DNA of 37,300 nucleotides from Candidatus Saccharimonadota bacterium (GCA_017510425.1 JAFWNJ010000013.1:1-37300), one strand, 5' to 3'. Shown: positions 6,612-15,045, counted from the stretch's first letter. Numbers and translations: made by a program. The notes: generated by a model from the sequence alone, not told the origin.

Positions 6612-7863
6612 CCCTCGCAAAATCAGTAGCGAGGATTTTCAGATTCTAGTAAAGTCAATTAAAGATAATCCGGATTACTTTGAAGCGAGACCACTACTAC
6701 TTTCCGATCGCACTGGCGAATTAGTGATTATTGCCGGTAATCAGCGTTACGACGCTGCGAAAGTTCTCGGTCTTAAAGAAGTACCGACTTATCTTTTAAA
6801 AGGTCTAACTGAGGAGCGTGAGCGCGAAATAGTGATTCGCGACAATGTCAACAACGGCGAATGGGATATGGATAAACTTGCCGAAGAATGGTCGGATTTA
6901 GATCTCACTGACTGGGGAGTAGATATAGAACTTGACGAATCGGAAAAAGAGATAGAAGAAGATATAGCGCCGGAACTCGACGAAGAAAATGAGCCGATTA
7001 GCAAATACGGCGAAGTTTATCAGCTCGGCGAGCATCGCCTAATGTGTGGCGATTCTACGAAGTTCGAAGATGTAGAAATGCTAATGAACGGCAAAATCGC
7101 AAGTCTACTTTATACGGATCCACCATACGGAGTAAACTACAAAAGCAAACGCCGAGGCTCAATTAAAAACGACGATCTAAAAGATTCTAGCCTATACGAT
7201 TTCCTCTTTGATGCGTTTTCGGCCGCCGAGGGCTTTGTCTCACCGGAAGCAGCTGCCTATTGTTGGTTTGCTAGTAGTAACCACATTGAATTCAGAAAAG
7301 CACTCGAAGATGTCGGCTTCGTTTACAAAGAAGAACTCATCTGGAACAAAGGCATGACGCTCGGGCGATATGACTATCATTACGCACACGAAGCCTGTAT
7401 GTATTTATGGCGAAAAGACCACCATGCTAAATGGTATGGTGGACGCGATAAAAAGACCGTCCTCGGGTTGAAGCGACGCGACCTTAATGAAATGAAAAAA
7501 GAACAGCTCGTAAAAATTATCGAAAACCTCCGAAGCGAATCGACCGTCTGGGATTTTGACCGTGACAAAGTAACGACTTATGTTCACCCTACACAAAAGC
7601 CAGTAACTCTCGGCGCCAACGCAATGATGAACAGCTCGAAACCAAACCAAATCGTTCTAGATTTATTTACCGGAAGCGGTAGTTCCATTATCGCCGCTGA
7701 GCAGATAGGTCGAATCTGCTACGGTATGGAGCTGGATCCAAAGTTCTGCGATGTAATTCGTAAACGATACTTCCGATATATGAATAAAATAGGGCCGGAC
7801 GATAGTGACGATGGCTGGCAAGAATTTACGCCAAAAGTGGAGGCTAAAAATGGCAAAAAGTAG
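6568..7863 (+). CDS. ParB-domain/DNA methyltransferase fusion (adenine-N6 or cytosine-N4)
   Basis: 431 aa from the ATG that follows GGAAAGGA. Residues 1-115 are a ParB/Srx-like N-terminal domain (NPRKIS..., then AGNQRYDAAKVLG near 56-68). An acidic linker (about 120-145) leads to a methyltransferase with catalytic DPPY at 184-187, HPTQKP at 340-345 and the SAM-binding DLFTGSG at 365-371. DPPY preceding the SAM motif is the beta-class order. These fusions are common next to phage terminases and methylate phage DNA, usually to escape restriction. No partner nuclease is present, so it is an orphan methylase. Target sequence unknown. Confidence 0.9.
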   Translation: MEYRKLEDLRKLENNPRKISSEDFQILVKSIKDNPDYFEARPLLLSDRTGELVIIAGNQRYDAAKVLGLKEVPTYLLKGLTEEREREIVIRDNVNNGEWDMDKLAEEWSDLDLTDWGVDIELDESEKEIEEDIAPELDEENEPISKYGEVYQLGEHRLMCGDSTKFEDVEMLMNGKIASLLYTDPPYGVNYKSKRRGSIKNDDLKDSSLYDFLFDAFSAAEGFVSPEAAAYCWFASSNHIEFRKALEDVGFVYKEELIWNKGMTLGRYDYHYAHEACMYLWRKDHHAKWYGGRDKKTVLGLKRRDLNEMKKEQLVKIIENLRSESTVWDFDRDKVTTYVHPTQKPVTLGANAMMNSSKPNQIVLDLFTGSGSSIIAAEQIGRICYGMELDPKFCDVIRKRYFRYMNKIGPDDSDDGWQEFTPKVEAKNGKK

Positions 7864-8359
7864 TTCCAAAAAAGACAAGAAAAGTAGCCCAAGATCGGCA
7901 AAAATCGCCAAAAAATCCACCGCTTGCACGCAAGCGGATAAAAACCGAGATTCCAGAGGTAGATTTGTAGTCGGTAACACACCGAAAACTAGCTTCCGCG
8001 ACAGGCCCGAAGACCGCTACGATATCACAAAAGACGAAACTTATAATCCAAAAAATTCTCCGCGCTATCATTTACGCAAAATCTTTGCTATGCCGCGCGA
8101 AGAAGCCAAGAAACGAATTATGGCTTCAGAAGTATTAAAAGACTCGTCATACGCTGAATATCTGGCCCTAAAGCAAGCCGAACGCGCTAGAAAAACATCG
8201 AAAGATTTCTGCGAAACCGTAAACCAGGCTGAGGGATTACCGACGCAGCCAGTTGAAGTTGAAATCATAGAAGACGATTATGATCCACTCGAAGAATTAA
8301 CCCTAGAACAGCTACGGAGATTAGCTGGAGATGGCAACCCTAAAGAAAGTTCAAAATAG
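7850..8359 (+). CDS. Putative small terminase subunit (DUF5681-like)
   Basis: 169 aa from the ATG after GTGGAGG. The N-terminal 30 residues are Lys/Ser-rich. RGRFVVGNTPKTSF (about 36-49) resembles the G-RF-GN-P-GSF signature of DUF5681 proteins found beside large terminases. The C-terminal half is helical and acidic. It overlaps the large terminase by 29 bp. Small terminases bind the packaging start site and recruit the motor. The call rests mainly on position. Confidence 0.6.
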   Translation: MAKSSSKKDKKSSPRSAKIAKKSTACTQADKNRDSRGRFVVGNTPKTSFRDRPEDRYDITKDETYNPKNSPRYHLRKIFAMPREEAKKRIMASEVLKDSSYAEYLALKQAERARKTSKDFCETVNQAEGLPTQPVEVEIIEDDYDPLEELTLEQLRRLAGDGNPKESSK

Positions 8360-9791
8360 CTCTCGCTCAATGCAGAGAATAAGGCGCATGATGGCTCGCA
8401 AAAGTTTCATTGAATACTGCCGGTTAGTTTACCCAAACCATTACAACGAAAGTCGTAAGTATCTGACAGAAATCTGCGATAGGATTCAAGCGTTTATGGA
8501 GCAAAACGAAAAACATTTTCTCGTGATTAACCTGCCACCGCGCCACTACAAGAGCTTCACGGCAACCTGCCTCGTGGAGTGGCTTTTTGGGCGAAACCCG
8601 GAAATAGCCGTGATGACCGGCTCATACAACGAAATTCTCTCCACTTCATTTGCAAGAAAAGTACGAGATACGATTTCCGAAAAGAAGTCCGACAATAGTC
8701 GCCTAGTCTACTCTGATATCTTCCCTAAAACACGAATTAAGCGTGGTCAAGCGAGTGCGAGTTTATGGGCGCTGGACGGCAGTAGTAAAAATAACTACCT
8801 CGCCACCTCGCCAACTGGTACGGCGACCGGTTTTGGAGCAAATATCGTTATCATCGACGACATCATTAAAAATGCCGAGGAAGCCTATAACGAGATAACT
8901 CTCGATAAGCACTGGGCTTGGTTTACTAACACCATGATTCAGCGTCTCGAGGGTAACGACTGGAAAGTAATAGTCATTATGACCAGATGGGCGCTTGGAG
9001 ACCTCGCCGGGCGGATCGTAAGTGCTTACGGAAATGATGTAGAAGTGATTACAATGAAAGCCGTACAGGATGACGACTCAATGCTCTGCGACGAAATACT
9101 AAGCCGGCACGATTACGAAATCAAAACTAGGGAGATGAATCAGGATATAGTCGAAGCAAACTACAACCAAAAACCAATCGATGTAGGCGGCAGGCTCTAC
9201 AGCGAGTTTAAGGAATGGGAAACCTTACCGCCACATTCCGAAGTGATTAACTTTACAGATACAGCCGACACCGGAACAGACTTCTTATGCTCTATAAATG
9301 GCATCATTTACGAAAATGAGTTTTATATCACGAATCTTGTTTTCACGGATGCTGCAATGGAAACCACAGAAAACCAAGTCGCCGATCTCCTATTCTCTGG
9401 TGAAACGACTACTGCTCAGATAGAAAGCAATAATGGCGGCCGAGGATTTGCGAGAAATGTCGAGCGAATACTGCAAGAAAAGTACTCTAGTAATCATTGC
9501 AACATTCGTGCTGTTCCTCAAACGCACAATAAAGAATCGCGAATACTCGCATCGTCAGCTTGGGTCCAGAATCATATTTATATGCCTTTCGGATGGAGGC
9601 AACGCTTCCCCGAGTTTTATCGGCAAGTGATGACCTACCAGAAAAAAGGCAAAAATGCTCACGACGACGCAGTTGATGTACTAGCGAGCATTTATGAATA
9701 TGTTTCCGAACCACGAGAGGTAGAGCTCCTCGACAAATCGGTGCTTGGCTCTGGCCGAACTAGGCGCCGCAATCACTATTGGAAAGGATAA
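8331..9791 (+). CDS. terL: Terminase large subunit
   Basis: 486 aa, a normal size. The ATPase domain has a Walker A-like loop LPPRHYKS (68-75) and Walker B IVIIDDII (172-179). The nuclease domain shows acidic residues in FTDTADTGTD (near 308-317), Glu365 and HDDAVDVLA (444-452). The enzyme drives phage DNA into the prohead and cuts it. Walker A has Tyr where Gly is usual in the PPRHGKS form, a small oddity. Its gene overlaps the small subunit. Confidence 0.95.
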   Translation: MATLKKVQNSSRSMQRIRRMMARKSFIEYCRLVYPNHYNESRKYLTEICDRIQAFMEQNEKHFLVINLPPRHYKSFTATCLVEWLFGRNPEIAVMTGSYNEILSTSFARKVRDTISEKKSDNSRLVYSDIFPKTRIKRGQASASLWALDGSSKNNYLATSPTGTATGFGANIVIIDDIIKNAEEAYNEITLDKHWAWFTNTMIQRLEGNDWKVIVIMTRWALGDLAGRIVSAYGNDVEVITMKAVQDDDSMLCDEILSRHDYEIKTREMNQDIVEANYNQKPIDVGGRLYSEFKEWETLPPHSEVINFTDTADTGTDFLCSINGIIYENEFYITNLVFTDAAMETTENQVADLLFSGETTTAQIESNNGGRGFARNVERILQEKYSSNHCNIRAVPQTHNKESRILASSAWVQNHIYMPFGWRQRFPEFYRQVMTYQKKGKNAHDDAVDVLASIYEYVSEPREVELLDKSVLGSGRTRRRNHYWKG

Positions 9792-9793
9792 TT

Positions 9794-11146
9794 ATGAAAT
9801 ACACTATCGCCAAAGACACCGAAATCAACGCAGCCGTCATTAAGGAAGCTATCGTTTATAACGAAAAACGCCGAGAGCGATTCGATACGCTAGATCGCTA
9901 CTACATTGGCGACCAAGATATTCTCCATCGCGAGAAACCCGACTTACTCCATAACAACAAAGTAATGGTTAACCACGCAAAGTATATTGTTGACACCAAT
10001 ACCGGATACCTACTCGGTAATCCCGTTGAATATCAAGTGAGCGACGGATACAGCATAGACTCTGTACTGGATTGCTACAAGAAACAGACGATGAATGATA
10101 TCGATTCAGAAATCGCTAAAAACTGTGCTATTTTCGGACTTCAATACGAATATGTCTTCGCCAACGAAAACGCAGAACCAGAATCTGCTATTCTTGATGT
10201 ACGCAACACGATTATAGTCTACGACAACACAATTAAGCATGGAAAACTATTCGCAATAAACTATCGACCGATCTATAACAAACCGACCGACCAAGAGCCA
10301 GATCATTACGATGTAGTTTTTGTCGATAAGAGTGTGGTTCGTAACTATTCTTTAAAGGGCGACCAGCTAGAATTACGAACCGAAGAACCACATGCTTTCA
10401 AGGAAGTACCGATGATAGAATTCGTAAACAATAAAGACTATCTCGGAGACTTCGAATCGGTAGTGAGCCTAATCGACGCATATAATCTGATCCAGAGCGA
10501 CCGCGTAAATGACCGAGAGCAACTAGTGGATGCAATACTATGCTTTTATGGTGTAAAATTTACCGAAGAACAGATGACCGAACTCAAAGAACACCGGATG
10601 ATCTCAAATATCCCAATGGATGGCAAAATTGAATATCTCATCAAGTCATTAAACGAATCGGATACAGATATTCTTCGCAAGAATATCGAAAACGACATCC
10701 ACAAAATTAGCATGACGCCAAATCTCGCCGATGAGAATTTCGCCAATAATTCCTCCGGCGTAGCAATCAGCTACAAACTCCTAGCGTTCGACCAGAACAT
10801 TAAAAACAAAGAGCGCTACTTCGAGCGCGGTCTAATGGAGCGCTTCCGTTTATACAATAATTTCCTCAATACTAAGTCTAGTATGACCCTCGTACCGACC
10901 GAAGAAGTGGATGCCGTATTTAAGCGTAACTTACCGCGCAATGATTATGAAACTTCACAAATGATTCTCAACTTACAAGGTATAGTAGACAAAGAGCTTC
11001 TCGTGAGTCAATTGTCATTCGTACGCGATTCTAAAGAAACCGTTGAACTCGCTGCAAAGGAAGATGAAGCCACCCTCCAAACTGCGTCAGAATATGCCAA
11101 AAATGAAATAAAGGACGCAAATAATGGTACAGACGAGGTCGAGTAG
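9794..11146 (+). CDS. Portal protein (SPP1 gp6 type)
   Basis: 450 aa, starting at 9794 after GGAAAGGATAATT. The N-terminal pattern (HNNKVMVNHAKYIVDTNTGYLLGNPV, split over residues about 50-75) is typical of SPP1-type portals. The long helical middle and C-terminal wing end in an acidic tail. The portal forms the 12-fold channel for DNA entry and the site where the tail joins. It lies two bases after terL and overlaps the next gene by 23 bp. Confidence 0.92.
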   Translation: MKYTIAKDTEINAAVIKEAIVYNEKRRERFDTLDRYYIGDQDILHREKPDLLHNNKVMVNHAKYIVDTNTGYLLGNPVEYQVSDGYSIDSVLDCYKKQTMNDIDSEIAKNCAIFGLQYEYVFANENAEPESAILDVRNTIIVYDNTIKHGKLFAINYRPIYNKPTDQEPDHYDVVFVDKSVVRNYSLKGDQLELRTEEPHAFKEVPMIEFVNNKDYLGDFESVVSLIDAYNLIQSDRVNDREQLVDAILCFYGVKFTEEQMTELKEHRMISNIPMDGKIEYLIKSLNESDTDILRKNIENDIHKISMTPNLADENFANNSSGVAISYKLLAFDQNIKNKERYFERGLMERFRLYNNFLNTKSSMTLVPTEEVDAVFKRNLPRNDYETSQMILNLQGIVDKELLVSQLSFVRDSKETVELAAKEDEATLQTASEYAKNEIKDANNGTDEVE

Positions 11147-12161
11147 ATATTGGGATAAACGCGCAATTGCGAGACTAACCGAAGCCGAGAAAAACTCAGA
11201 GTGGCATTTTCGCGAGATTAAAATCCTATACGAAGAAGCCGAAAAAGATACTGTGGCTAGTCTCAAAGCCATCTACGAATCGTTCTACCGAGAAAACAAG
11301 TTTGATATGACTGCGCTCAATAAAATCGTTCCTACGGCCGAAGTCGAAAAGTTCTACGCCGACATGGAGGCCGCCGGACTATCTAAATACTTACCTAAAC
11401 GCTTCACCGGACGCGTTCGTAGGCTCGAAATGATAAACGCTCAACTATGGAGTCGGTCAAAGCAGTTGGCTATTCTAGAAAATGAAATACAGACCAAGTC
11501 TCATATCAAGACTATTAATGGAGCGTTCGGCAAAACGATATATGATACTGCCAAAGGCATCGGCGCAACTCCGGTTTTCGAACAACTCAACTCACGTGGA
11601 ATTGAGGTTTTGCTCAATACCCCCTGGCAGGGCGCGAATTATAGTAAAAGAATCTGGAAAAACTCCAATGTCTTGGCGAGCCAACTCCAACAAACACTCA
11701 CTAAAGCCATAATGACCGGCATGAGCCAAGAAAGGGCTCTCTGGGAAATACGGCAAAGGTTTAATGTCGGAAGCTTCTATGCTGAGCGGCTAATTCGAAC
11801 GGAGACTAATCATTTTGAAAACGAAACCGAATTTATCGCTTATCAAGAAATAGGTATAGATCGATATGTATTTGTGGCAACACTGGACGGACGCACTTCA
11901 GATATGTGTCGAAGTCACGACGGGCAGATCTATAAAATGAGCGAGCGGCAAGAGGGATACAATTATCCCCCGCTCCATCCATTCTGTCGCTCAACTGTTC
12001 GTGGATATATCGGAAAAGAATACGAACCAAGGATGAGAGCCGCACGGAATAAACTCGGCGGCAAATATTTCGTTCCAAATATGAGTTATAACGAGTGGAT
12101 CAAGGATGTCCGATTCAACCCGAATGTTCACCCGGCCGATGTGCCGACAATCATGCCATAA
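11124..12161 (+). CDS. Minor head protein, SPP1 gp7/Mu gpF-type head morphogenesis
   Basis: 345 aa. The C-terminal part carries the family signature: RTETNHFENE (near 217-226), then LDGRTSDMCRSHDGQ and PPLHPFCRSTV with the conserved Cys and His residues (about 245-290). The N-terminal half is helical. These proteins sit with the portal and help DNA ejection or head assembly. It follows the portal with overlapping reading frames. Confidence 0.9.
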   Translation: MVQTRSSRYWDKRAIARLTEAEKNSEWHFREIKILYEEAEKDTVASLKAIYESFYRENKFDMTALNKIVPTAEVEKFYADMEAAGLSKYLPKRFTGRVRRLEMINAQLWSRSKQLAILENEIQTKSHIKTINGAFGKTIYDTAKGIGATPVFEQLNSRGIEVLLNTPWQGANYSKRIWKNSNVLASQLQQTLTKAIMTGMSQERALWEIRQRFNVGSFYAERLIRTETNHFENETEFIAYQEIGIDRYVFVATLDGRTSDMCRSHDGQIYKMSERQEGYNYPPLHPFCRSTVRGYIGKEYEPRMRAARNKLGGKYFVPNMSYNEWIKDVRFNPNVHPADVPTIMP

Positions 12162-12174
12162 CTTTAGAAGAATA

Positions 12175-12183
12175 TGATATAAT
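12175..12183 (+). promoter_or_regulatory. Extended -10 promoter of the DUF3800 gene
   Basis: TGA at 12175-12177 lies directly before TATAAT at 12178-12183. The ATG of the gene begins at 12191, seven bases after the -10, so the mRNA would start at or next to the ATG and be leaderless. No Shine-Dalgarno sequence is present. Confidence 0.7.
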
Positions 12184-12190
12184 TAGAACA

Positions 12191-12826
12191 ATGAGCAAAC
12201 AACTGGTTTTCATCGACGATTCAGGCGACCCAGGGTTTAAAGCCGGCGCGAGTAGCAACAATTTTATTATGGCTTCAGCTGTTTTTATTGACGATAAAAT
12301 AGCCACCGAAGTGAACCGTGCCATTTCGGACTTCAGACGCTCTCTCGGATGGCAAGATGAAACTGAATTTAAATTCAGAAAAACCAATAAGCGCATTGTT
12401 AGGCAATTATTGGAAATTGTTTCTAATTACGAGTTTCAGATTTATGCTGTATATGTCGACAAAACAAGCTACGAACGAATGCTCCCAGTATTTGATAAAG
12501 AAAAGCTCTATAACTGGACGGTAAAGGAGTTGCTAAAGATTATTCCGTTAAACAATGCCTATGTTAAAATCGATGGACGCTCCACCAAAGAGCATAAACG
12601 ACGAATTTCCTCATACTTACGTCATGAAATAAATACTGACGAACGCAAAATTAAAGAGGTCAAACCGGAAGACTCCGTAAAAGATAACCTAATCCAACTC
12701 GCGGATATTATTGCCGGATCAATCAATCGCTCAATGCAACCAGGAAAAACTGACTCCAATAACTACCTTGCGACAATAAAGAAAAACGTCGTTCGCATTG
12801 AACGACTAGATCTCGAAGATAAATAG
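12191..12826 (+). CDS. DUF3800 protein (RNase H-like fold), probable moron
   Basis: 211 aa. The start MSKQLVFIDDSGDPGF is the classic N-terminus of DUF3800, with an acidic FIDDSGDPG strand. QLADIIAGSINR near residues 174-185 is the second conserved motif. The family is thought to have an RNase H-like fold and is often found with phage and defence genes; its exact reaction is unsettled. It sits between head genes with its own leaderless promoter and is followed by an RNA-rich spacer, so it is probably an independently expressed cargo gene rather than a structural one. Confidence 0.8.
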   Translation: MSKQLVFIDDSGDPGFKAGASSNNFIMASAVFIDDKIATEVNRAISDFRRSLGWQDETEFKFRKTNKRIVRQLLEIVSNYEFQIYAVYVDKTSYERMLPVFDKEKLYNWTVKELLKIIPLNNAYVKIDGRSTKEHKRRISSYLRHEINTDERKIKEVKPEDSVKDNLIQLADIIAGSINRSMQPGKTDSNNYLATIKKNVVRIERLDLEDK

Positions 12827-12841
12827 ATAGACAAAGCGAAA

Positions 12842-12896
12842 CTGGCTCTATCCCGTTTTATAGGGCAGGCATCCATCCGGACGCTTTTCGAGCCAG
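12842..12896 (+). ncRNA. Hairpin element 0 of the intergenic RNA array
   Basis: CTGGCTC (12842-12848) pairs with GAGCCAG (12890-12896), enclosing a CCC/GGG hairpin. It lies 15 bases after the DUF3800 stop and may end that mRNA, although the T-run is poor. The inner part (12865-12892) is an inverted near-copy of 13071-13100 in element 2. No promoter lies directly in front. Confidence 0.45.
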
Positions 12897-12969
12897 CCTC
12901 TTTCACTACTAATAATAGCACACTTTATACATAAAAGCAATACTTTTTTTAGTTTTTCGTTCTAAAATA

Positions 12970-13024
12970 TGATAAAATAGAGTCACAGCACCTTGGTCTG
13001 GATTCGTTCCCGCCAAGGTTTTTT
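12970..13024 (+). ncRNA. Promoter-terminator module 1 (~40-nt RNA)
   Basis: TGA-TAAAAT (12970-12978) is an extended -10. About five bases after the expected start a perfect terminator follows: ACCTTGG (12990-12996) with CCAAGGT (13013-13019) and six Ts. The transcript would be only about 40 nt. No gene follows. Confidence 0.6.
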
Positions 13025-13043
13025 GAATTTCGCATCGAAATTA

Positions 13044-13122
13044 TGATAAAATAGAGACAGAGGAAGTCAGCCCGAAAAGTGTCCGTTCTGGACGCCTGCT
13101 CGAAAGAGATAGGGCTGATTTC
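13044..13122 (+). ncRNA. Promoter-hairpin module 2 (~70-nt RNA)
   Basis: TGA-TAAAAT (13044-13052) sits in the same context as module 1 (TATGATAAAATAGAG). An 11-bp stem, 13063-13073 with 13112-13122, encloses GTCC/GGAC (13081-13093) and a CTC-GAAA-GAG hairpin near 13100-13109, forming a three-way junction. The following TTTCATTTTA is a weak terminator tract. Confidence 0.6.
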
Positions 13123-13147
13123 ATTTTATGTTCATATTTTAAAAGTA

Positions 13148-13217
13148 TGATATAATAAAAATACAAAATCAGTCCTCCGCGTAGTTCTGCTACGTGCAGC
13201 AATCGGACTGATTTTTT
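13148..13217 (+). ncRNA. Promoter-terminator module 3 (~55-nt RNA)
   Basis: TGA-TATAAT (13148-13156) is an extended -10. A perfect 11-bp stem, AAAATCAGTCC (13165-13175) with GGACTGATTTT (13205-13215), encloses a CGTAG/CTACG hairpin and runs into Ts up to 13217. This is a complete promoter-to-terminator unit without coding potential. Confidence 0.65.
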
Positions 13218-13222
13218 GATAC

Positions 13223-13337
13223 AAAAAAAAGAGAGGCGCCTAGCCAAAAAGCGCCTCTCAAAGTGCTTTGCTATCTGTTACCAACCGCAAAACAAAAATT
13301 TAAAAAAACGGTTGGCCACCTCCCAAATAGTAGCACT
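13223..13337 (-). ncRNA. Leftward small RNA with own promoter and terminator
   Basis: On the minus strand TTGTAA (13367-13372) and TAAAAT (13344-13349) are 17 bp apart, so transcription should start near 13337. The RNA can pair CCAACCG with CGGTTGG and AGTGCT with AGCACT. It ends in a 9-bp perfect hairpin (13231-13239 with 13251-13259) plus eight Ts. It holds GGGAGGTGG but no ATG in range, so it is not a small gene. Function unknown. Confidence 0.6.
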
Positions 13338-13380
13338 AACCCCATTTTAGCTTAAAAAACTTTTAATTACAAATTGTTTA

Positions 13381-13437
13381 TGGTATAATCCAAATATACA
13401 TTAGTTAATTGCGACAAGGACTTCCTTGCCGTTTTTT
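13381..13437 (+). promoter_or_regulatory. Structural-operon promoter with promoter-proximal terminator
   Basis: TGG-TATAAT (13381-13389) repeats the 5934 promoter (TTATGGTATAAT in both). AGTTAATTGCG follows at 13403-13413. A hairpin CAAGG/CCTTG (13415-13428, extended by CG/CG across a mismatch) and six Ts (13432-13437) come next. The gene begins 41 bases later. As at 5934, read-through must be needed to express the operon. Confidence 0.65.
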
Positions 13438-13478
13438 ATAGCTAATCACTAGCCGATGGGCGTAAAACAGAGGATTTT

Positions 13479-14015
13479 ATGAATAAAGAAAACAATCCTA
13501 CACCAGAGGGCGATAAAAAGCCCGAGGGAGATGGCCAAGAAGACAATAAGCCTGTAACTTTTACTCAGGAACAGGTCAACGACATCGTTTCAAAGCGCCT
13601 CGCCGAAGCGAATACTAAAGCAGAAAAGAAACTCAAAGATGAGATTTCTAAAGCCGTCGCCGAAGCAGAGCGCCGGAGTAAACTCTCCGAAGACGAGCGT
13701 GAAAAAGAGATCAAGGCCAAGCAAAAGCAAGAGCTAGACGACCGAGAGCGCACAATAACTCTCCGCGAACGCCGAGCTGACGCTAAAGACGCACTGTCTG
13801 ATAGAAATATCGACACAGACCTCGTAGACTTCGTTATCGACATTGACGAGGATAAAACCAATGCCAATATCGATAAGCTCGAAAAGGCCTTCAATAAGGC
13901 CGTAGAAGCTGGAGTTAAGGCCAAGCTGGCCGGTACTTCCCCCGAAGATTATGGCGAGGGCAACAAACCGAAAACCGAGGCGAAGAAATCGCCAACTGGA
14001 CTTCGGTCATTCTAA
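13479..14015 (+). CDS. Capsid scaffolding protein (DUF4355)
   Basis: 178 aa, very charged and helical. The pattern TFTQEQVNDIVSKRLAEA (about 28-45), a long Glu/Lys coiled coil (45-95), a small ordered middle and a basic tail ending PTGLRSF are typical of DUF4355 scaffolds located just before the major capsid gene. Scaffolds guide prohead assembly and then leave or are cleaved. It is the first gene after the attenuated promoter. Confidence 0.88.
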   Translation: MNKENNPTPEGDKKPEGDGQEDNKPVTFTQEQVNDIVSKRLAEANTKAEKKLKDEISKAVAEAERRSKLSEDEREKEIKAKQKQELDDRERTITLRERRADAKDALSDRNIDTDLVDFVIDIDEDKTNANIDKLEKAFNKAVEAGVKAKLAGTSPEDYGEGNKPKTEAKKSPTGLRSF

Positions 14016-14026
14016 AGGAATAAACT

Positions 14027-14863
14027 ATGGCAAGAACTGATGCCCTAAGCATCAATACTGATACTACAACAAGAGATAAACTCTCGGAAATTCAGGGCTT
14101 CGTCATCGAAACCGTCCAAAAAGGTGCAGTTTCCGAAAAGATGAAGAACAACGAATACTCCGGAGATGCAACCTCTGGTAGTATCGAAATTGATCGCTTC
14201 AAGAATGCTACCGTAGATGACTACGGAACCGCCAGAGCTGCCGGAGCAGGCGCAACCATCTTTAATACCGGAAAAGTGACGATTAATGTAGACGAAGATA
14301 AAGAGATCGTTGAGGAAATCGCCAAAAAAGATGTTAAGCTTTACGGTATTCCGTCCATTATGGACAAGCGCAAAAAGAATCATGCTATGCGTATGATCGC
14401 CGACCTAGATACTCGTTTCTTCGCAGAAATGGTATCTGCTGGTACCGAAATTACCGGACTTACATCCGCAACTCCACTAGCCGATAATCTCGAGAAGATT
14501 ATTCAATCTATCGAGACTACGCAGAACGACTGGGTAGATGGCGTAGATCGCGAACTAATTGAGATTTCCGTAAAGCCGAGTATTTACGGCAAACTCCTCA
14601 ATTATATCGACACGATCCCGAACCCAATTTCTGGCGTTGACGAAACCATCTTTCACCAAGTAAAGATCTACTCGAACCACCGTCAGACTAAGGATGTCAT
14701 CTGCGCAATCCACGGTGCAGTTGGACAACCGGTCACAGTCGATGAATACGAACCGGAGAAAATCCCTCTTTCAAACGACTACGACTGCTCCCTGTTCTAT
14801 TCTCGTGGCACCAAGGCAGTTATGCCTGACCTAATTCGCTATGCGAACATCGCGGAGATTTAG
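14027..14863 (+). CDS. Major capsid protein
   Basis: 278 aa, after AAAGGAATAAACT. Its place directly after the scaffold, its size, and its mix of an N-terminal helix, a Gly/Ala-rich loop (near 64-76) and beta-rich C-terminal half fit an HK97-fold shell protein of SPP1-like phages. The stretch ending FYSRGTKAVMPDLIRYANI resembles the C-terminal end of such proteins. The family call rests on context plus overall features; I see no short catalytic motif because none is expected. Confidence 0.82.
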   Translation: MARTDALSINTDTTTRDKLSEIQGFVIETVQKGAVSEKMKNNEYSGDATSGSIEIDRFKNATVDDYGTARAAGAGATIFNTGKVTINVDEDKEIVEEIAKKDVKLYGIPSIMDKRKKNHAMRMIADLDTRFFAEMVSAGTEITGLTSATPLADNLEKIIQSIETTQNDWVDGVDRELIEISVKPSIYGKLLNYIDTIPNPISGVDETIFHQVKIYSNHRQTKDVICAIHGAVGQPVTVDEYEPEKIPLSNDYDCSLFYSRGTKAVMPDLIRYANIAEI

Positions 14864-14865
14864 CT

Positions 14866-15045
14866 ATGACTAAAAGTTTCAAACAAGTTAGCACCGGGCT
14901 CACCCTCGTCTGTAATCGTGAAGATGTAATTAAACAGTACGAGAAATATCCCGAAGCATACATTCCTCTAGACGATAAGCCAAAGTCTGCTCCAAAGACC
15001 GAGGAAAAGCCAGAGGAATCACCAAAAGCTCCGGAGAAGAAATAA
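14866..15045 (+). CDS. Small 59-aa head-region protein
   Basis: It starts MTKSFKQVSTGLTLVCNRED and ends in a Pro/Lys/Glu-rich tail (KPEESPKAPEKK). It begins two bases after the capsid stop, and its TAA overlaps the next ATG (TAATG). Short proteins with a small folded N-terminus and a charged tail are common just after the capsid gene of related phages. Function unknown. Confidence 0.7.
   Translation: MTKSFKQVSTGLTLVCNREDVIKQYEKYPEAYIPLDDKPKSAPKTEEKPEESPKAPEKK

Noticed and set aside
12827-13478. CRISPR array
   Set aside because: The elements are hairpins of unequal spacing and sequence with promoters, not identical direct repeats with spacers, and no cas gene is near.
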